Notes: generated by a model not told the origin, from the sequence alone. Positions 18,801 to 27,622 are shown, numbered from the stretch's first letter. The stretch is DNA of 64,000 nucleotides from PGYR01 sp041595255 (GCA_041595255.1 JBFHKR010000001.1:53038-117037); one strand, 5' to 3'. A program made the numbers and translations.

Positions 18801-19056
18801 AGCTGCAGTAAAAACTGGTTTAGATAAAATAATAATAAAACAAAATAAAATTATTTTAGTTTTCCCTGAAGAGAGTAATGAACAATATTACAAGGAAGCA
18901 TTCCCAACTGTACTAGATTATTTACAAACAATTGAGAATACTAGCTTGAAACAAGGTAAGCTTCGCTTGTCTTGTGAGATAGATATTAATGATAGAAATG
19001 AAGCAGCAGAATTGCTTTGGAAATTAAAAAGATCTATGGAGTTTATAGAAGTATGA
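15790..19056 (+). CDS. mfd: transcription-repair coupling factor Mfd
   Basis: Translocase that removes RNA polymerase stalled at DNA damage and recruits UvrA. It has 1088 aa. In order: a UvrB-like N-terminal region (VRGGILDIYPI, IEFWGNEIDSIREF), an RNA-polymerase-interacting CarD-like domain (LNIGDLIIHDDKGVGRFEG), and the RecG-like motor with Walker A GDVGFGKTE (555-563), the DEEQ box (656-659), TATPIPRT and the QLRGRVGRG motif VI. A C-terminal TRCF domain follows. I start at the ATG at 15790 rather than a TTG at 15784. It overlaps hflX at its 5' end and tsaB at its 3' end. Confidence 0.96.
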   Translation: MKNKTQLDILFNEIDSFNRLITKLKNGNDKVNIKYLNGSSISLLIDYLQRSIERPVIVISKNSELLEDIAFDFDNFFLNHSVSNLIEKTHHGINHETESHYGKLIDALGKFEDKNFVALCTPNVFKTKVPDKSNIIDNKTTLRKGQSINFEELKNQLAYNGFERENYVSKQGQFAVRGGILDIYPISFKNPIRIEFWGNEIDSIREFVVSNQRSIKEFEEINFISKVFHSMNTKRTGDLFGYIPDNAIIIQIERENLNSEDNEFIIPDRFTTVNVNSLDNSDIKVNIKEQNNFNSSIKQFTKHLQELTIKGINIILCADGKIHLARIKELIQDALIMDDDSNLASPEQTSNNILWLDKTISQGFVVTDSNICIYTEHQLFNRHRNVTTKSTENAKFSIDELKQLNIGDLIIHDDKGVGRFEGFRTVEIGGSKQDCIQLAFHGGDKLFVNLNYIKKIHKYSANEGELPRLSKLGSTEWTRKKAKIKKKVKDISRSLIALYAKRKLQKGFIFDEDNVWQKEFEASFIYEDTPDQMKATKDIKKDMESENPMDRLICGDVGFGKTEVAIRAAFKAVQSGKQVAVLVPTTILAQQHYMSFKDRMNKYPVTVDVLSRFRTKKEQTKILERLKEGKVDILIGTHRILSKDIEFKDLGLLVIDEEQRFGVGAKEKLRNIRETLDTLTLTATPIPRTLNFSLMGARDLSIIETPPRNRLPVQTEIVEWNLDEITDIIDEEIKREGQVFFVNDTVQDLEDIYTKMKMLLPSVRFSIAHGQMKSTELEKIMQDFIAGKSDVLLTTKIVESGLDIPNANTMIINNAHNFGLAELYQLRGRVGRGNLQAYCYLAIPASKKLNEVALKRLKAIEEFTDLGSGFNLSLRDMEIRGAGNLLGAEQSGAIYDIGFELYQKILEEAVKELKVDEFKHIFDQTEQDITDLFANEEISIELDEDAYLPENYIKSDTDRFGYYKKLYNIKSNTQLQDLRQELIDKYGKLPKESENLLFVVKLRSAAVKTGLDKIIIKQNKIILVFPEESNEQYYKEAFPTVLDYLQTIENTSLKQGKLRLSCEIDINDRNEAAELLWKLKRSMEFIEV

Positions 19057-19727
19057 ACGAAAAAAGAATATTAGCAATAGAAAGTTCCGGAATTAACTCA
19101 GGTATCGCTATAGGGAATGAGAAAGAGTTAATTTATGAATCATCACTCTATCTTAAACATACACATGATGAGACACTTGCTCATCAAATTAAACAAACAT
19201 TAGAGCTAATAAAAACTCAAATTGATGATTTTTCTGCAATAGCGATTTCTTCTGGACCAGGTTCGTTTACCGGACTTCGCGTAGGTAGTGCAATTGCTAA
19301 GGGATTAACTTATGGAAATAACCCTAGATTAATAGATGTCCCTACAATGTCAGCATTTGCATGGGCTGCTATAGAATTTGCTGAACAGCTAGATGTAGAT
19401 TCAATTTTTGTGATTATTCCTTCAAACAAAGATTTCTTTTTTGTTCAGGAATTTTCGAATAAAGGAAAAATAATGACTGAGCCGACTCTTTTACCAAAGG
19501 GGGAAGTTTGGAATCTGAAATTAGATAAAAAAGTAGTTTGTGGTACAGGTGCTATTGAATTTCAAGGAAATAATTATCAACTTTCAGGACTTAATAGACT
19601 TACTCCAAGATTTATACTTAAATTTGCACAATTGAAATTTGCTAATCAAGAATTTATAGAGTCTGATAATTTTAAGCCACATTATTATCAAGACTTTAAA
19701 CCAACTCAAAAGAAGGTAGATAAATGA
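19053..19727 (+). CDS. tsaB: tRNA threonylcarbamoyladenosine biosynthesis protein TsaB
   Basis: Partner of TsaD and TsaE in forming t6A37 on tRNAs; TsaB itself is a catalytically silent ASKHA-fold protein. The 224 aa product begins MNEKRILAIESSG, the typical opening, and has the SSGPGSFTGLRVG motif and the LIDVPTMSAFAWA stretch. I start at 19053, where ATG overlaps the mfd stop (ATGA); a longer start at 19017 would lie inside mfd without family similarity. The 3' end overlaps purB by 4 bases in the same way. Confidence 0.93.
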   Translation: MNEKRILAIESSGINSGIAIGNEKELIYESSLYLKHTHDETLAHQIKQTLELIKTQIDDFSAIAISSGPGSFTGLRVGSAIAKGLTYGNNPRLIDVPTMSAFAWAAIEFAEQLDVDSIFVIIPSNKDFFFVQEFSNKGKIMTEPTLLPKGEVWNLKLDKKVVCGTGAIEFQGNNYQLSGLNRLTPRFILKFAQLKFANQEFIESDNFKPHYYQDFKPTQKKVDK

Positions 19728-21019
19728 TAGAAAGATATACACGCCCAGAAATGGGTAAAATTTGGACTGAAGAAAATAAATACAATATTTGGTTAGAAAT
19801 AGAAATATTAGCTGTTGAAGCAATGGCAAAACTAGGCCAAGTTCCTGAGAGTGCAGCAAAACATATCAGAGCTACTGCCAAATGCGATGTAGATAAGATA
19901 AATGAAATAGAAAAAATAACTAAACACGATGTTATTGCTTTTCTTACAAATGTCGAAGAATATGTTGGTGAAGATTCTAGATTTATTCACTTAGGAATGA
20001 CATCATCTGATGTATTGGATACTTGTCTTGCTGTTCAGATGAAACAAGCAGGCGAATTACTTCTAGATGATTTGGAAAAACTTGCTCAAGTCTTAAAAAG
20101 AAGAGCTAAAGAATTTAAACATACTATTACGGTTGGTCGAAGTCATGGGATTCATGCTGAGACTACAACATTTGGTTTAAAATTAGCCCTTTGGTATGAT
20201 GAGTGTCTACGTAATATTGAAAGAATGAAAAAAGCTATAGATGTATCTTCGGTTGGTATGATATCAGGTGCAGTGGGTACATACGAGCATTTATCACCAC
20301 TAGTTGAGCGTTATGTATGTGAAAATCTAGATTTAAAACCAGTAAATATTAGTACTCAAGTTATCCAAAGAGATATTCATGCTGAATACCTGACTACTAT
20401 TGCAATTATTGCAACTTTAGTAGAAAAAATTGGAATTGAGATTAGACATCTACAGAGAACAGAAGTAAGAGAAGCAGAAGAATTTTTCTCTGTTGGTCAG
20501 AAAGGTAGTTCAGCAATGCCTCATAAACGTAACCCTATAGCTTCGGAGAATATTAGTGGTCAAGCTAGATTATTAAGAGGTAATGCACATGCAGCTATTG
20601 AGAATAATGCACTTTGGCACGAAAGAGACATATCCCATTCATCTGTAGAGAGAGTTATTATGCCAGATAGCACCATTTCTCTTGATTATATTTTAAATAG
20701 AACAATAAAATTAATAGATGGTTTAATTGTATATCCTGAAAGAATGGAAGAAAATCTTAATATGACTTTTGGATTAATTCATTCACAGAAAGTTCTTTTA
20801 GCTTTAGCTAGAAAAGGGCTTAAGAGGCAGGATGCGTATGTATTAGTTCAACGTAATTCTATGAAAACTTGGGATGAACAAATACCTTTAATCGATTCTC
20901 TATTAGCAGATTCAGATATAATGACTCATTTTGATGAAGAAGAGTTAAGAAATCTGTTTTCTTATGATAAAGTATTCGAATCAGTTGATTTTATATTTAA
21001 CCGTTTAGGAATAAATTAG
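19724..21019 (+). CDS. purB: adenylosuccinate lyase
   Basis: Lyase acting twice in purine synthesis, on SAICAR and on adenylosuccinate. The 431 aa product starts MIERYTRPEMGKIW, the standard opening of the bacterial form. It contains TSSDVLDT, GRSHGIHAETTTFGLK, and the fumarase/lyase superfamily signature GSSAMPHKRNP with the flexible catalytic serine loop. Translation starts inside the tsaB stop (ATGA), and lysC follows after 6 bases. Confidence 0.96.
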   Translation: MIERYTRPEMGKIWTEENKYNIWLEIEILAVEAMAKLGQVPESAAKHIRATAKCDVDKINEIEKITKHDVIAFLTNVEEYVGEDSRFIHLGMTSSDVLDTCLAVQMKQAGELLLDDLEKLAQVLKRRAKEFKHTITVGRSHGIHAETTTFGLKLALWYDECLRNIERMKKAIDVSSVGMISGAVGTYEHLSPLVERYVCENLDLKPVNISTQVIQRDIHAEYLTTIAIIATLVEKIGIEIRHLQRTEVREAEEFFSVGQKGSSAMPHKRNPIASENISGQARLLRGNAHAAIENNALWHERDISHSSVERVIMPDSTISLDYILNRTIKLIDGLIVYPERMEENLNMTFGLIHSQKVLLALARKGLKRQDAYVLVQRNSMKTWDEQIPLIDSLLADSDIMTHFDEEELRNLFSYDKVFESVDFIFNRLGIN

Positions 21020-21025
21020 AAAAGT

Positions 21026-22378
21026 ATGAATACTATTGAATTAAATGTATTGAAATTTGGTGGTACATCTGTTAAAGATGCTGATACGATTAATAAAGTA
21101 TTTGAGATAGTTTCTAAAAATACTGGTAAACAAGCTCTTGTTGTGTCAGCTCATGCAGGTGTCACTAATATATTAGTAGAAATTTGTAAAAGCAAAAAAG
21201 AATTAATATCTAAATTATTAGAAGAGTTACTTGATAAACACCTTACTATTTCTAACGACTTAGGGATTTTAGACTTAGTCAAAGACTTTATCACCAACGA
21301 ACTATCAGAAATTGATGTTATTACAAATTATCTTCCTTTATCACCCCAATTGAAAGACGTAGTTATGTCAAAGGGGGAAATTTTGTCATCCAAAATAATC
21401 TATACATATCTATTAAGTAAAGGACTTAAAATAGGTCATATAGATGCAAGAGAAGTGATGAAAACTAATAGTAGATTTACAAATGCTGATCTAGAATTTG
21501 ATCAGAGTTGTCAACTGATATTAGACAAATTCAACATAGAGTATACTACAAATGAACTTACAATAATGGGTGGATTTATAGCCTCCGATGAAGAGGGTAG
21601 ACCGACAACTCTCGGAAGAGGTGGATCTGACTATTCTGCAGCAGTAGTTGCTTCTGCACTTGATGCAAATGAACTACAGATATGGACTGATGTAAACGGT
21701 ATTCTCACTTCAGACCCTAGAGTAATAAATGATGTAAAAAAGGTAAGAAAATTGTCATATTCTGAAGCATCTGAATTATCATTTTTCGGTGCTAAAGTAT
21801 TACATCCAAGTACAATACATCCAGCAGTCAAAAAAGGAATACCTGTGAGGGTCAAAAATACGTTTAACCCTACTGATGATGGAACACTAGTATTATCTGA
21901 AAAAAGTAATATCAAAATGATAAAAGCTATTGCATTTAGGAACGAAGTTGTAACTATTACAATATGTTCGAATAGAATGCTTGGTGCTTATGGATTTATG
22001 AGTAAAGTTTTTCAAATATTTGAAAATTTAAAAATACCAGTAGACATTGTAACTACCTCAGAAGTAAGTATTTCTGTAACTGTTAATAGAAATGAATATA
22101 ACCCACAATTAGAGAAAGAATTATCTATATTAGGTGATGTAACAATATCCGACGATAATGCCATTATTGCCGCAATTGGTGAAGGTATAAAACTAACAGC
22201 TGGGATAGCTAGTAGACTTTTTGGTGCACTTAAAGGTATAAATATTTCAATGGTAAGTGTTGGAGCATCTGAAGTTAATTTGAGTATAGTAGTTAAAGAA
22301 GATGATTTACAAAGAGCTATATCATTATTACATGATGAGTTTTTCAGCGGAGAATTAAACCCTGAATTTTTTGAATAA
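21026..22378 (+). CDS. lysC: aspartate kinase (monofunctional, lysine-sensitive type)
   Basis: First enzyme of the aspartate pathway. The 450 aa product has the amino-acid-kinase opening LKFGGTSVKDA, the TLGRGGSDYSA phosphate-binding motif, WTDVNGILTSDPR, and a C-terminal pair of ACT domains (VVTITICSNRMLGAYGFMS; NISMVSVGASEVN). Length and arrangement fit aspartokinase III. It is followed after 17 bases by lysA, so the pair probably serves lysine and peptidoglycan diaminopimelate synthesis. There is no room for a lysine riboswitch between purB and lysC (6-base gap). Confidence 0.95.
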   Translation: MNTIELNVLKFGGTSVKDADTINKVFEIVSKNTGKQALVVSAHAGVTNILVEICKSKKELISKLLEELLDKHLTISNDLGILDLVKDFITNELSEIDVITNYLPLSPQLKDVVMSKGEILSSKIIYTYLLSKGLKIGHIDAREVMKTNSRFTNADLEFDQSCQLILDKFNIEYTTNELTIMGGFIASDEEGRPTTLGRGGSDYSAAVVASALDANELQIWTDVNGILTSDPRVINDVKKVRKLSYSEASELSFFGAKVLHPSTIHPAVKKGIPVRVKNTFNPTDDGTLVLSEKSNIKMIKAIAFRNEVVTITICSNRMLGAYGFMSKVFQIFENLKIPVDIVTTSEVSISVTVNRNEYNPQLEKELSILGDVTISDDNAIIAAIGEGIKLTAGIASRLFGALKGINISMVSVGASEVNLSIVVKEDDLQRAISLLHDEFFSGELNPEFFE

Positions 22379-22395
22379 GAAAAATAAAAATAAAT

Positions 22396-23625
22396 ATGAA
22401 AAAAATAGCTAATGTCGATATTAAAGAACTTGCTAAAGAATATGGAACTCCTTTATATGTTTATGATAAAGAGAAATTTCAAAATAACTATAATAAATTA
22501 AATAATGCTTTCATAAAACATTATGAAAATACTAGAATTCATTTCTCAGTAAAAGCAAATAGTAACATCAATGTACTAAGAGTTTTTAACGAAATCGGAT
22601 GTGGTGCTGATTGCTCCTCACCTTACGAATTTCTTTATGCCAAAAAAGCTGGATTTACAAATGATAAAATTCTTTATACTGGGAACTATGAGAGCCCTCA
22701 AGACTTATCTGTTGTTGCAAAAGAAGGGTTGATGCTCAATCTTGATGATATCACTTCATTTAAAAGAATTCAGAAAATCCACACTCCAGAACTAGTCTCA
22801 TTCAGAATTAATCCAGGTTATGGAAGAGGTGGTTTTGAAGGTATTACTACTGCAGGTACTGAAGCTAAATTTGGTGTTCCTTATGAAAAAGCTTTTGAAG
22901 CATACAAAATAGCAAAAGACGCTGGAGTCAAGAGGTTTGGGATTCATATGATGACTGGCTCTAATAATTTAGAGCCGTATTTCTTTGCCGAAATAGTTGA
23001 TAAACTTATGATGATTGCTGGTGATATATTCAATGAGTTAGAAATAATTCCAGAATATGTAGATATTGGAGGAGGTTTTGGTATACCGTATTATGATGGG
23101 GAAGAAGAGTTAAATGTTGAAGCTACAGGTGAAAAAGTAGCGAAAGTATTTATTGAAAATTGCGACAAGTATGGTTTCGGAAGACCTAAATTAATATTAG
23201 AACCAGGTAGATATTTAGCTGGAAATGCAGGTTACTTAGTAACCTCTGTGACAGCTATTAAAGAAAGCTATAAAAAATTCGTTGGTCTAGATGCTGGAAT
23301 GAATTTTCTAATAAGACCAGCTTTATATGGTGCATTTCACAGAATTAGAGTCTATGATAAAGAAGACAATACTGAAAAAGTTAATTTGTGTGGTCAAATT
23401 TGCGAAAACTCAGATATATTTGCTAAGAATATTTTGATGCCCAAAGTAGAGGAAGGAGATTTAGTAACATTCTTAGACGCTGGAGCTTATGGATATGTTA
23501 TGGCTTCGAATTATAATAATAGAATGAGGCCTCCAGAAATTATGGTAAACAATGATAAACATATTATTATTAGAAGAAGAGAAACTGTTGAAGATATATT
23601 CAACTTATATCCTGAAACCATATAA
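22396..23625 (+). CDS. lysA: diaminopimelate decarboxylase
   Basis: PLP enzyme that makes L-lysine from meso-diaminopimelate. The 409 aa product has the alanine-racemase-like barrel with PLP lysine K53 in HFSVKANSN, the glycine-rich phosphate loop VDIGGGFGIPYYDG, the EPGRYLAGNAG motif, the active-site cysteine region LCGQICENSDIFA, and a final DAGAYGYVMASNYN. It is the last gene of the hflX-to-lysA run; a candidate sigma-54 promoter begins about 25 bases after its stop. Confidence 0.95.
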   Translation: MKKIANVDIKELAKEYGTPLYVYDKEKFQNNYNKLNNAFIKHYENTRIHFSVKANSNINVLRVFNEIGCGADCSSPYEFLYAKKAGFTNDKILYTGNYESPQDLSVVAKEGLMLNLDDITSFKRIQKIHTPELVSFRINPGYGRGGFEGITTAGTEAKFGVPYEKAFEAYKIAKDAGVKRFGIHMMTGSNNLEPYFFAEIVDKLMMIAGDIFNELEIIPEYVDIGGGFGIPYYDGEEELNVEATGEKVAKVFIENCDKYGFGRPKLILEPGRYLAGNAGYLVTSVTAIKESYKKFVGLDAGMNFLIRPALYGAFHRIRVYDKEDNTEKVNLCGQICENSDIFAKNILMPKVEEGDLVTFLDAGAYGYVMASNYNNRMRPPEIMVNNDKHIIIRRRETVEDIFNLYPETI

Positions 23626-23649
23626 GTAGCTAACACTAAAGGTTTTCAC

Positions 23650-23666
23650 TTGGCACGTATTTTGTA
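23650..23666 (+). promoter_or_regulatory. candidate sigma-54 (RpoN) promoter
   Basis: The sequence reads TTGGCACG (23650-23657), four bases, then TTGT (23662-23665). This matches the sigma-54 -24/-12 consensus TGGCACG-N4-TTGC with one deviation (T for the last C). GG and the -12 G are spaced by 10 bases as required. A 7-base inverted repeat lies just downstream. The gene it would serve starts at 23706. No sigma-54 activator is in the window. Confidence 0.5.
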
Positions 23667-23669
23667 CTT

Positions 23670-23696
23670 TATCACTATTGATGTACTAAAGTGATA
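23670..23696. repeat. inverted repeat in the leader of the exported-protein gene
   Basis: tatcact (23670-23676) and agtgata (23690-23696) are perfect inverted copies with a 13-base spacer. They lie between the sigma-54-like promoter and the ATG at 23706. It may be an operator or an mRNA hairpin near the 5' end. Confidence 0.4.
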
Positions 23697-23705
23697 GGTA
23701 ATACA

Positions 23706-24326
23706 ATGAAAATATTTGCTTTGTTTATGTTTAGTTTGATGTTTTTAATACCGGAAGTGAGTACTAATAAAACTACTAATGATGTTGATATCAAAGAGTT
23801 TATTAGTAAATTAGAAATCGAATATGGACAAGAAGTTTTGCATTTATCTTACTTCTCAATTGATGAGTTAAGACCTTATTCAATTCTGCAAAATGAATCT
23901 ACTGTATCTTTATATACTAATAGTTGGGTAACTCCCAAAGATTATTTAAACTCATTAAGTTTGGATGAAAGGAAAAGTCTGAACTCTAGAATTTTTAGCT
24001 ATGTTGAAGATTTTGATACAACCCATCTTACTCATATATACTCAAAAATCAAAAACTATCTTTATACATATACAGTTTTTGAAAAACTTCTCGTTGATAG
24101 TGACGAAAATAAAAAATTGAAAATATTTCAGACTCTAAGACAAATGGATATTACTAGAAATGCATTTGACCATATTTCAACTATGGGTGAATTCAGCGTT
24201 AGTGATTTGAAGAGTAATGAACTAAATCAAGCTAAAGTAAAAGCATATAATAAAATTGCAGATTTGGATGAACAATCAAGATTATTATATTATTCAGAAT
24301 TTTTTAAAACTGTATCGAATATATAA
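23706..24326 (+). CDS. hypothetical exported protein
   Basis: Product of 206 aa that matches no family I know. It has a signal peptide (MKIFALFMFSLMFLIPEVS), then a soluble region that is mostly helical and rich in Asp, Lys, Leu and Tyr. There are no cysteines and no sorting domain. I start at the ATG at 23706, which begins directly with the signal peptide; a GTG at 23691 lies inside the inverted repeat. The gene stands alone between lysA and the convergent helicase gene, behind a sigma-54-like promoter, which suggests separate and conditional expression. Confidence 0.6.
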   Translation: MKIFALFMFSLMFLIPEVSTNKTTNDVDIKEFISKLEIEYGQEVLHLSYFSIDELRPYSILQNESTVSLYTNSWVTPKDYLNSLSLDERKSLNSRIFSYVEDFDTTHLTHIYSKIKNYLYTYTVFEKLLVDSDENKKLKIFQTLRQMDITRNAFDHISTMGEFSVSDLKSNELNQAKVKAYNKIADLDEQSRLLYYSEFFKTVSNI

Positions 24327-24335
24327 AACTGAAAA

Positions 24336-26600
24336 TTAAGAATTTAATCTATGTAGATTAGCATATTTTAACATTAGTGCTTTTTTACCAAAATCATCAA
24401 ATCGTATCACAGCTTGTCTTTTGTCAGCTATACCCTTTAGTCCAGTTATTGTACCTCTTCCAAATTTTGAATGGCTTACTTTATCTCCTATCTTATAATC
24501 TGTTAACGTTTCGTCAACTTGTGAATAGCTATACTCAATAGTCTGATCGAAATCATTTCTTTGAGGTCTATTAATAGTCGGTTTACTAGTAAATGCATTT
24601 CTAACATTGTCATTAACAGATTTCTTTTCAATTTTTTTTGCTTTCCAATCTACTAACTCTGGTTTTATTTCATGTAAGAATAAAGAAGGGGTAGTGTACT
24701 TAGTCTCACCGAATCTACTTCTTCTTTTTGCATAAGAAAGAAAAAGTTTTTCTTTTGCTCTAGTAATGCCAACATAAAACAGTCTTCTTTCTTCTTCTTT
24801 TTCTTCCAGAATACTTTCTGTTCTTTCTAGAGGAAATAATCCCTGTTCCATACCAGCAACAAACACACATGGGAACTCCAAACCTTTAGCACTATGTAGT
24901 GTCATCATTGTTATTTGTTCATTGTCAATTTCAGCTTCATCTAGGTCAGTTATTAAAGCAACTTGTTGTAGATAATCATTAAGTGTTACACCTTCGTTTT
25001 CTCTGAAAAATAATCCAATATCAGATATTAATTGCTGGATATTATTCCATCTATCAAGAGACTCATCAGTTCCTATTTCTTTAAACATATTTGGTAACTC
25101 TGTAGCTTCAATGAATTCTAACAGTATACCGGATTTATTCATTTCTTGTTCAAATTTATTGCTATACTTTTCTATCAAGTAATGAAATTGCTTAAATGAT
25201 TTTTGAGCTCTCGTTTGCAATTGGTCAACTAAATCAGCTTCTCCACTTGAAGTTAAGAAAGATGAACCTGTTTGGGAGGCATAATCGTATAAGTGTTGTA
25301 AAGAAGTTTTACCTAATCCTCTTGGAGGCTCATTGATGATTCTATCGAATGATTCGTTATCATTCCTATTTATAAGTAGTCTTAAGTATGAAATAACATC
25401 TTTAATCTCTTTTCTTTTGAAAAAGGAAATACCCCCGACTACCACGTAAGAAATTCGTTCTTTTTTCAATGCACTTTCTAATGCAAGTGATTGAGCATTT
25501 GTTCTATATAGAATACAAATGTCTTTATTAGAGAAATCTTGGAAAGTTAGTTCCTTTATTTTTTGAGCAATTAGTTCAGCTTCATGTCTTTCATCATCAC
25601 CAGCAGTTATTACAACTAAATCACCTTTTGGGTTTTCAGTCCAGAGTTTCTTTTCTAGTTGGTTCTTATTATTTTTAATAACAGAATCTGCTGCATCAAG
25701 TATGTTTTGAGTAGAACGGTAGTTCTGTTCAAGTTTTACAACATTAGCGTTAGGATAATCTTTCTTGAAATCAAGAATATTCTTTATCTCAGCACCACGC
25801 CATCTGTAAATACTTTGAGCATCATCTCCAACGACACAAATATTGTTATGAGCTTTAGAAAGCTCTCTAATAGCTATATATTGGGCTCTATTCGTATCTT
25901 GATACTCATCTACAAGTATATACTTAAATTTAGACTGATATTTTTCTAAAATATCTCTTGAACTCCTTAATAATCTGATCATATTTATTAAAATATCATC
26001 AAAGTCCATAGCGTTACTTTGTCTTAAATATTTCTCGTAACCTGAATAAATTAAACCTACTTGCTTGTCAAAAGTATTGTCAGCTTCTTCCATAAATTCA
26101 GTTGGGTTCAACATATTAGATTTAGCGTTACTTATTCTTGATCTAACTTGATAGGGAGAGAAAGATTGTGGAGAAATACCTTCCTGATTCATGATCTTTT
26201 TTATAGCGCTAAGTTGATCATCTGCATCATATATACTATAATCAGAAGTATAGCCTATAGCGGTTGCTTCATATCTTAGTATTCTAGCAAAAATGGAATG
26301 GAAAGTACCTGCCCATACACTTTTAGCAGATTGTTCACCAACTAACAATGCTATTCTTTCAGTCATTTCTCGAGCAGCTTTATTAGTAAATGTCAAAGCA
26401 AGAATTTTATAAGGTTGAACACCCTGTGATATTAAATTTGCAATCCTGTAAGTTAAAACTCTTGTTTTCCCACTCCCAGCACCTGCTAATACTAATGTCG
26501 GACCATTTATTTTGCTAACGCCATCAAACTGACGTTCATTTAAAGTACTAAATATTTTCGGATCAATTGATTTGTTTTCTTTAGATAGATTCAGCGTCAT
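24336..26600 (-). CDS. pcrA: UvrD/PcrA-family DNA helicase
   Basis: Superfamily 1A 3'-5' helicase for nucleotide excision repair and for clearing RecA or stalled replication. The 754 aa product has the NERQFDGV Q-motif, Walker A AGAGSGKT (39-46), motif Ia TFTNKAAREM, Walker B VDEYQDTN, motif III GDDAQSIYRWRGAE, motif IV QNYRS, motif V TMMTLHSAKGLEFP and motif VI RRLFYVGITRAKE. The C-terminus ends in a Tudor-like domain (GDKVSHSKFGRGTI) of the PcrA type that contacts RNA polymerase. It is transcribed alone; a TAnnTTTG box lies 30 bases upstream. Confidence 0.95.
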   Translation of the reverse strand: MTLNLSKENKSIDPKIFSTLNERQFDGVSKINGPTLVLAGAGSGKTRVLTYRIANLISQGVQPYKILALTFTNKAAREMTERIALLVGEQSAKSVWAGTFHSIFARILRYEATAIGYTSDYSIYDADDQLSAIKKIMNQEGISPQSFSPYQVRSRISNAKSNMLNPTEFMEEADNTFDKQVGLIYSGYEKYLRQSNAMDFDDILINMIRLLRSSRDILEKYQSKFKYILVDEYQDTNRAQYIAIRELSKAHNNICVVGDDAQSIYRWRGAEIKNILDFKKDYPNANVVKLEQNYRSTQNILDAADSVIKNNKNQLEKKLWTENPKGDLVVITAGDDERHEAELIAQKIKELTFQDFSNKDICILYRTNAQSLALESALKKERISYVVVGGISFFKRKEIKDVISYLRLLINRNDNESFDRIINEPPRGLGKTSLQHLYDYASQTGSSFLTSSGEADLVDQLQTRAQKSFKQFHYLIEKYSNKFEQEMNKSGILLEFIEATELPNMFKEIGTDESLDRWNNIQQLISDIGLFFRENEGVTLNDYLQQVALITDLDEAEIDNEQITMMTLHSAKGLEFPCVFVAGMEQGLFPLERTESILEEKEEERRLFYVGITRAKEKLFLSYAKRRSRFGETKYTTPSLFLHEIKPELVDWKAKKIEKKSVNDNVRNAFTSKPTINRPQRNDFDQTIEYSYSQVDETLTDYKIGDKVSHSKFGRGTITGLKGIADKRQAVIRFDDFGKKALMLKYANLHRLNS

Positions 26601-26629
26601 TATTTTAAAATTTTGATATTCTTAATTAT

Positions 26630-26637
26630 CAAAGTTA
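26630..26637 (-). promoter_or_regulatory. candidate -7 box of the pcrA-like gene
   Basis: Reads TAACTTTG on the minus strand, identical to the box before the mscS operon, and lies 30 bases before the helicase start. No clear -33 element is seen. Confidence 0.4.
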
Positions 26638-26659
26638 AGCTATTATAAACTATAATGAA

Positions 26660-26704
26660 AGGGACAAAAAGAAAGAGCTTATAACTAGTAGTTATAAGCT
26701 CTTT
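26660..26704 (-). terminator. rho-independent terminator of the 26726-27550 gene
   Basis: A perfect 15-base stem (26672-26686 with 26690-26704) has a 3-base loop. It is followed on the minus strand by CTTTTTGTCCCTTT. It lies 20 bases after the stop of the cargo-protein gene and before the helicase promoter. Confidence 0.85.
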
Positions 26705-26725
26705 CCATTTCATGTTATTACAATT

Positions 26726-27550
26726 TTATTTTAAATAAATAAATTTGCCTGAACTAATACCATTTTCATTTTCAATTATTAAAAAGTAACGCCCTTTATC
26801 TAATTTAGTATTAAGGGTATTTAAATTAATTGAATTTTCGCCTTTCACAACATTGCTGTTTGATAAATCTGAAATTTTATTACCATTCAAATCATATAAA
26901 GTAAATTTAGAATTATTTGACTCAAATTGGCTATCAAATATTAACGATTCATTATTAACTATAATATCAAGTTTTTTCGAATCTTTTACTATCTCTTTAA
27001 ATTCATTATCAATTGCTACGAACTCATCATGAAGTATAAATTTTGCGATTTTACGAACATTATGCTTTTTATTATTTTCTTTATCACTATTTCTCTTTTT
27101 AGGATAATTATTTAGTTTTAATTCTTTAAGACTTGAAGCTAACTCTTCAACGGCTACTTTATTATTTTCAATAATAGCTTTTAGTCCAGATTTAATTTCT
27201 TCTTTTCCACTTTTGTTAGCTTCCATTATCTCTTTTATTTTAGATTTCTTTTCTTCTTTAGTAATATCTAAAGCTTTAATTTCACTAATCTGAGCTTTTA
27301 TTTCTGTTCTTTCTGACTTAACTTTATTTCTTATAGCATTTAAAGCATCTAAATCTTCTTGACTTAATTTCGAATCAAAATCATTTTTTAAATGATTAAA
27401 TTGATCTGCCATTTCTTGGGTCATTGCAATTCTTTCATTTCCACATTTTCCCTTTTTACCATGTCCTTTTTCCCCCTTTGCAAATAAAGTGACACTAGCA
27501 ACCAATATTATTAGCGCTATAGCACTAATAGATAATTTCATCATTCTCAT
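26726..27550 (-). CDS. exported helical protein with T9SS C-terminal sorting domain
   Basis: Product of 274 aa. It has a signal peptide at residues 1-24 (core ISAIALIILVASVTLFA) followed by a short Gly/Lys/Cys stretch. Residues 40-150 are charged and helical with repeated Lys/Glu heptad-like spacing, as in Spy/CpxP-like periplasmic proteins, but no LTxxQ motif is clear. The last ~70 residues form a type A T9SS sorting domain (FTLYDLNGNKISDLSN, LDKGRYFLIIENENG, GKFIYLK). So it is probably exported through the outer membrane and attached to the cell surface or released. A GAGG sequence 6 bases upstream supports the start at 27550. A strong terminator follows. Confidence 0.7.
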   Translation of the reverse strand: MRMMKLSISAIALIILVASVTLFAKGEKGHGKKGKCGNERIAMTQEMADQFNHLKNDFDSKLSQEDLDALNAIRNKVKSERTEIKAQISEIKALDITKEEKKSKIKEIMEANKSGKEEIKSGLKAIIENNKVAVEELASSLKELKLNNYPKKRNSDKENNKKHNVRKIAKFILHDEFVAIDNEFKEIVKDSKKLDIIVNNESLIFDSQFESNNSKFTLYDLNGNKISDLSNSNVVKGENSINLNTLNTKLDKGRYFLIIENENGISSGKFIYLK

Positions 27551-27622
27551 AATTAACCTCTTTTATTTAATAATTAATTGTTTAACTAATTATTAGACAG
27601 TAGTTTTTTCAAATGGTTTAAT

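Noticed and set aside
21020..21025. Lysine riboswitch before lysC
   Set aside because: Only 6 bases separate purB from lysC, so there is no room for one.
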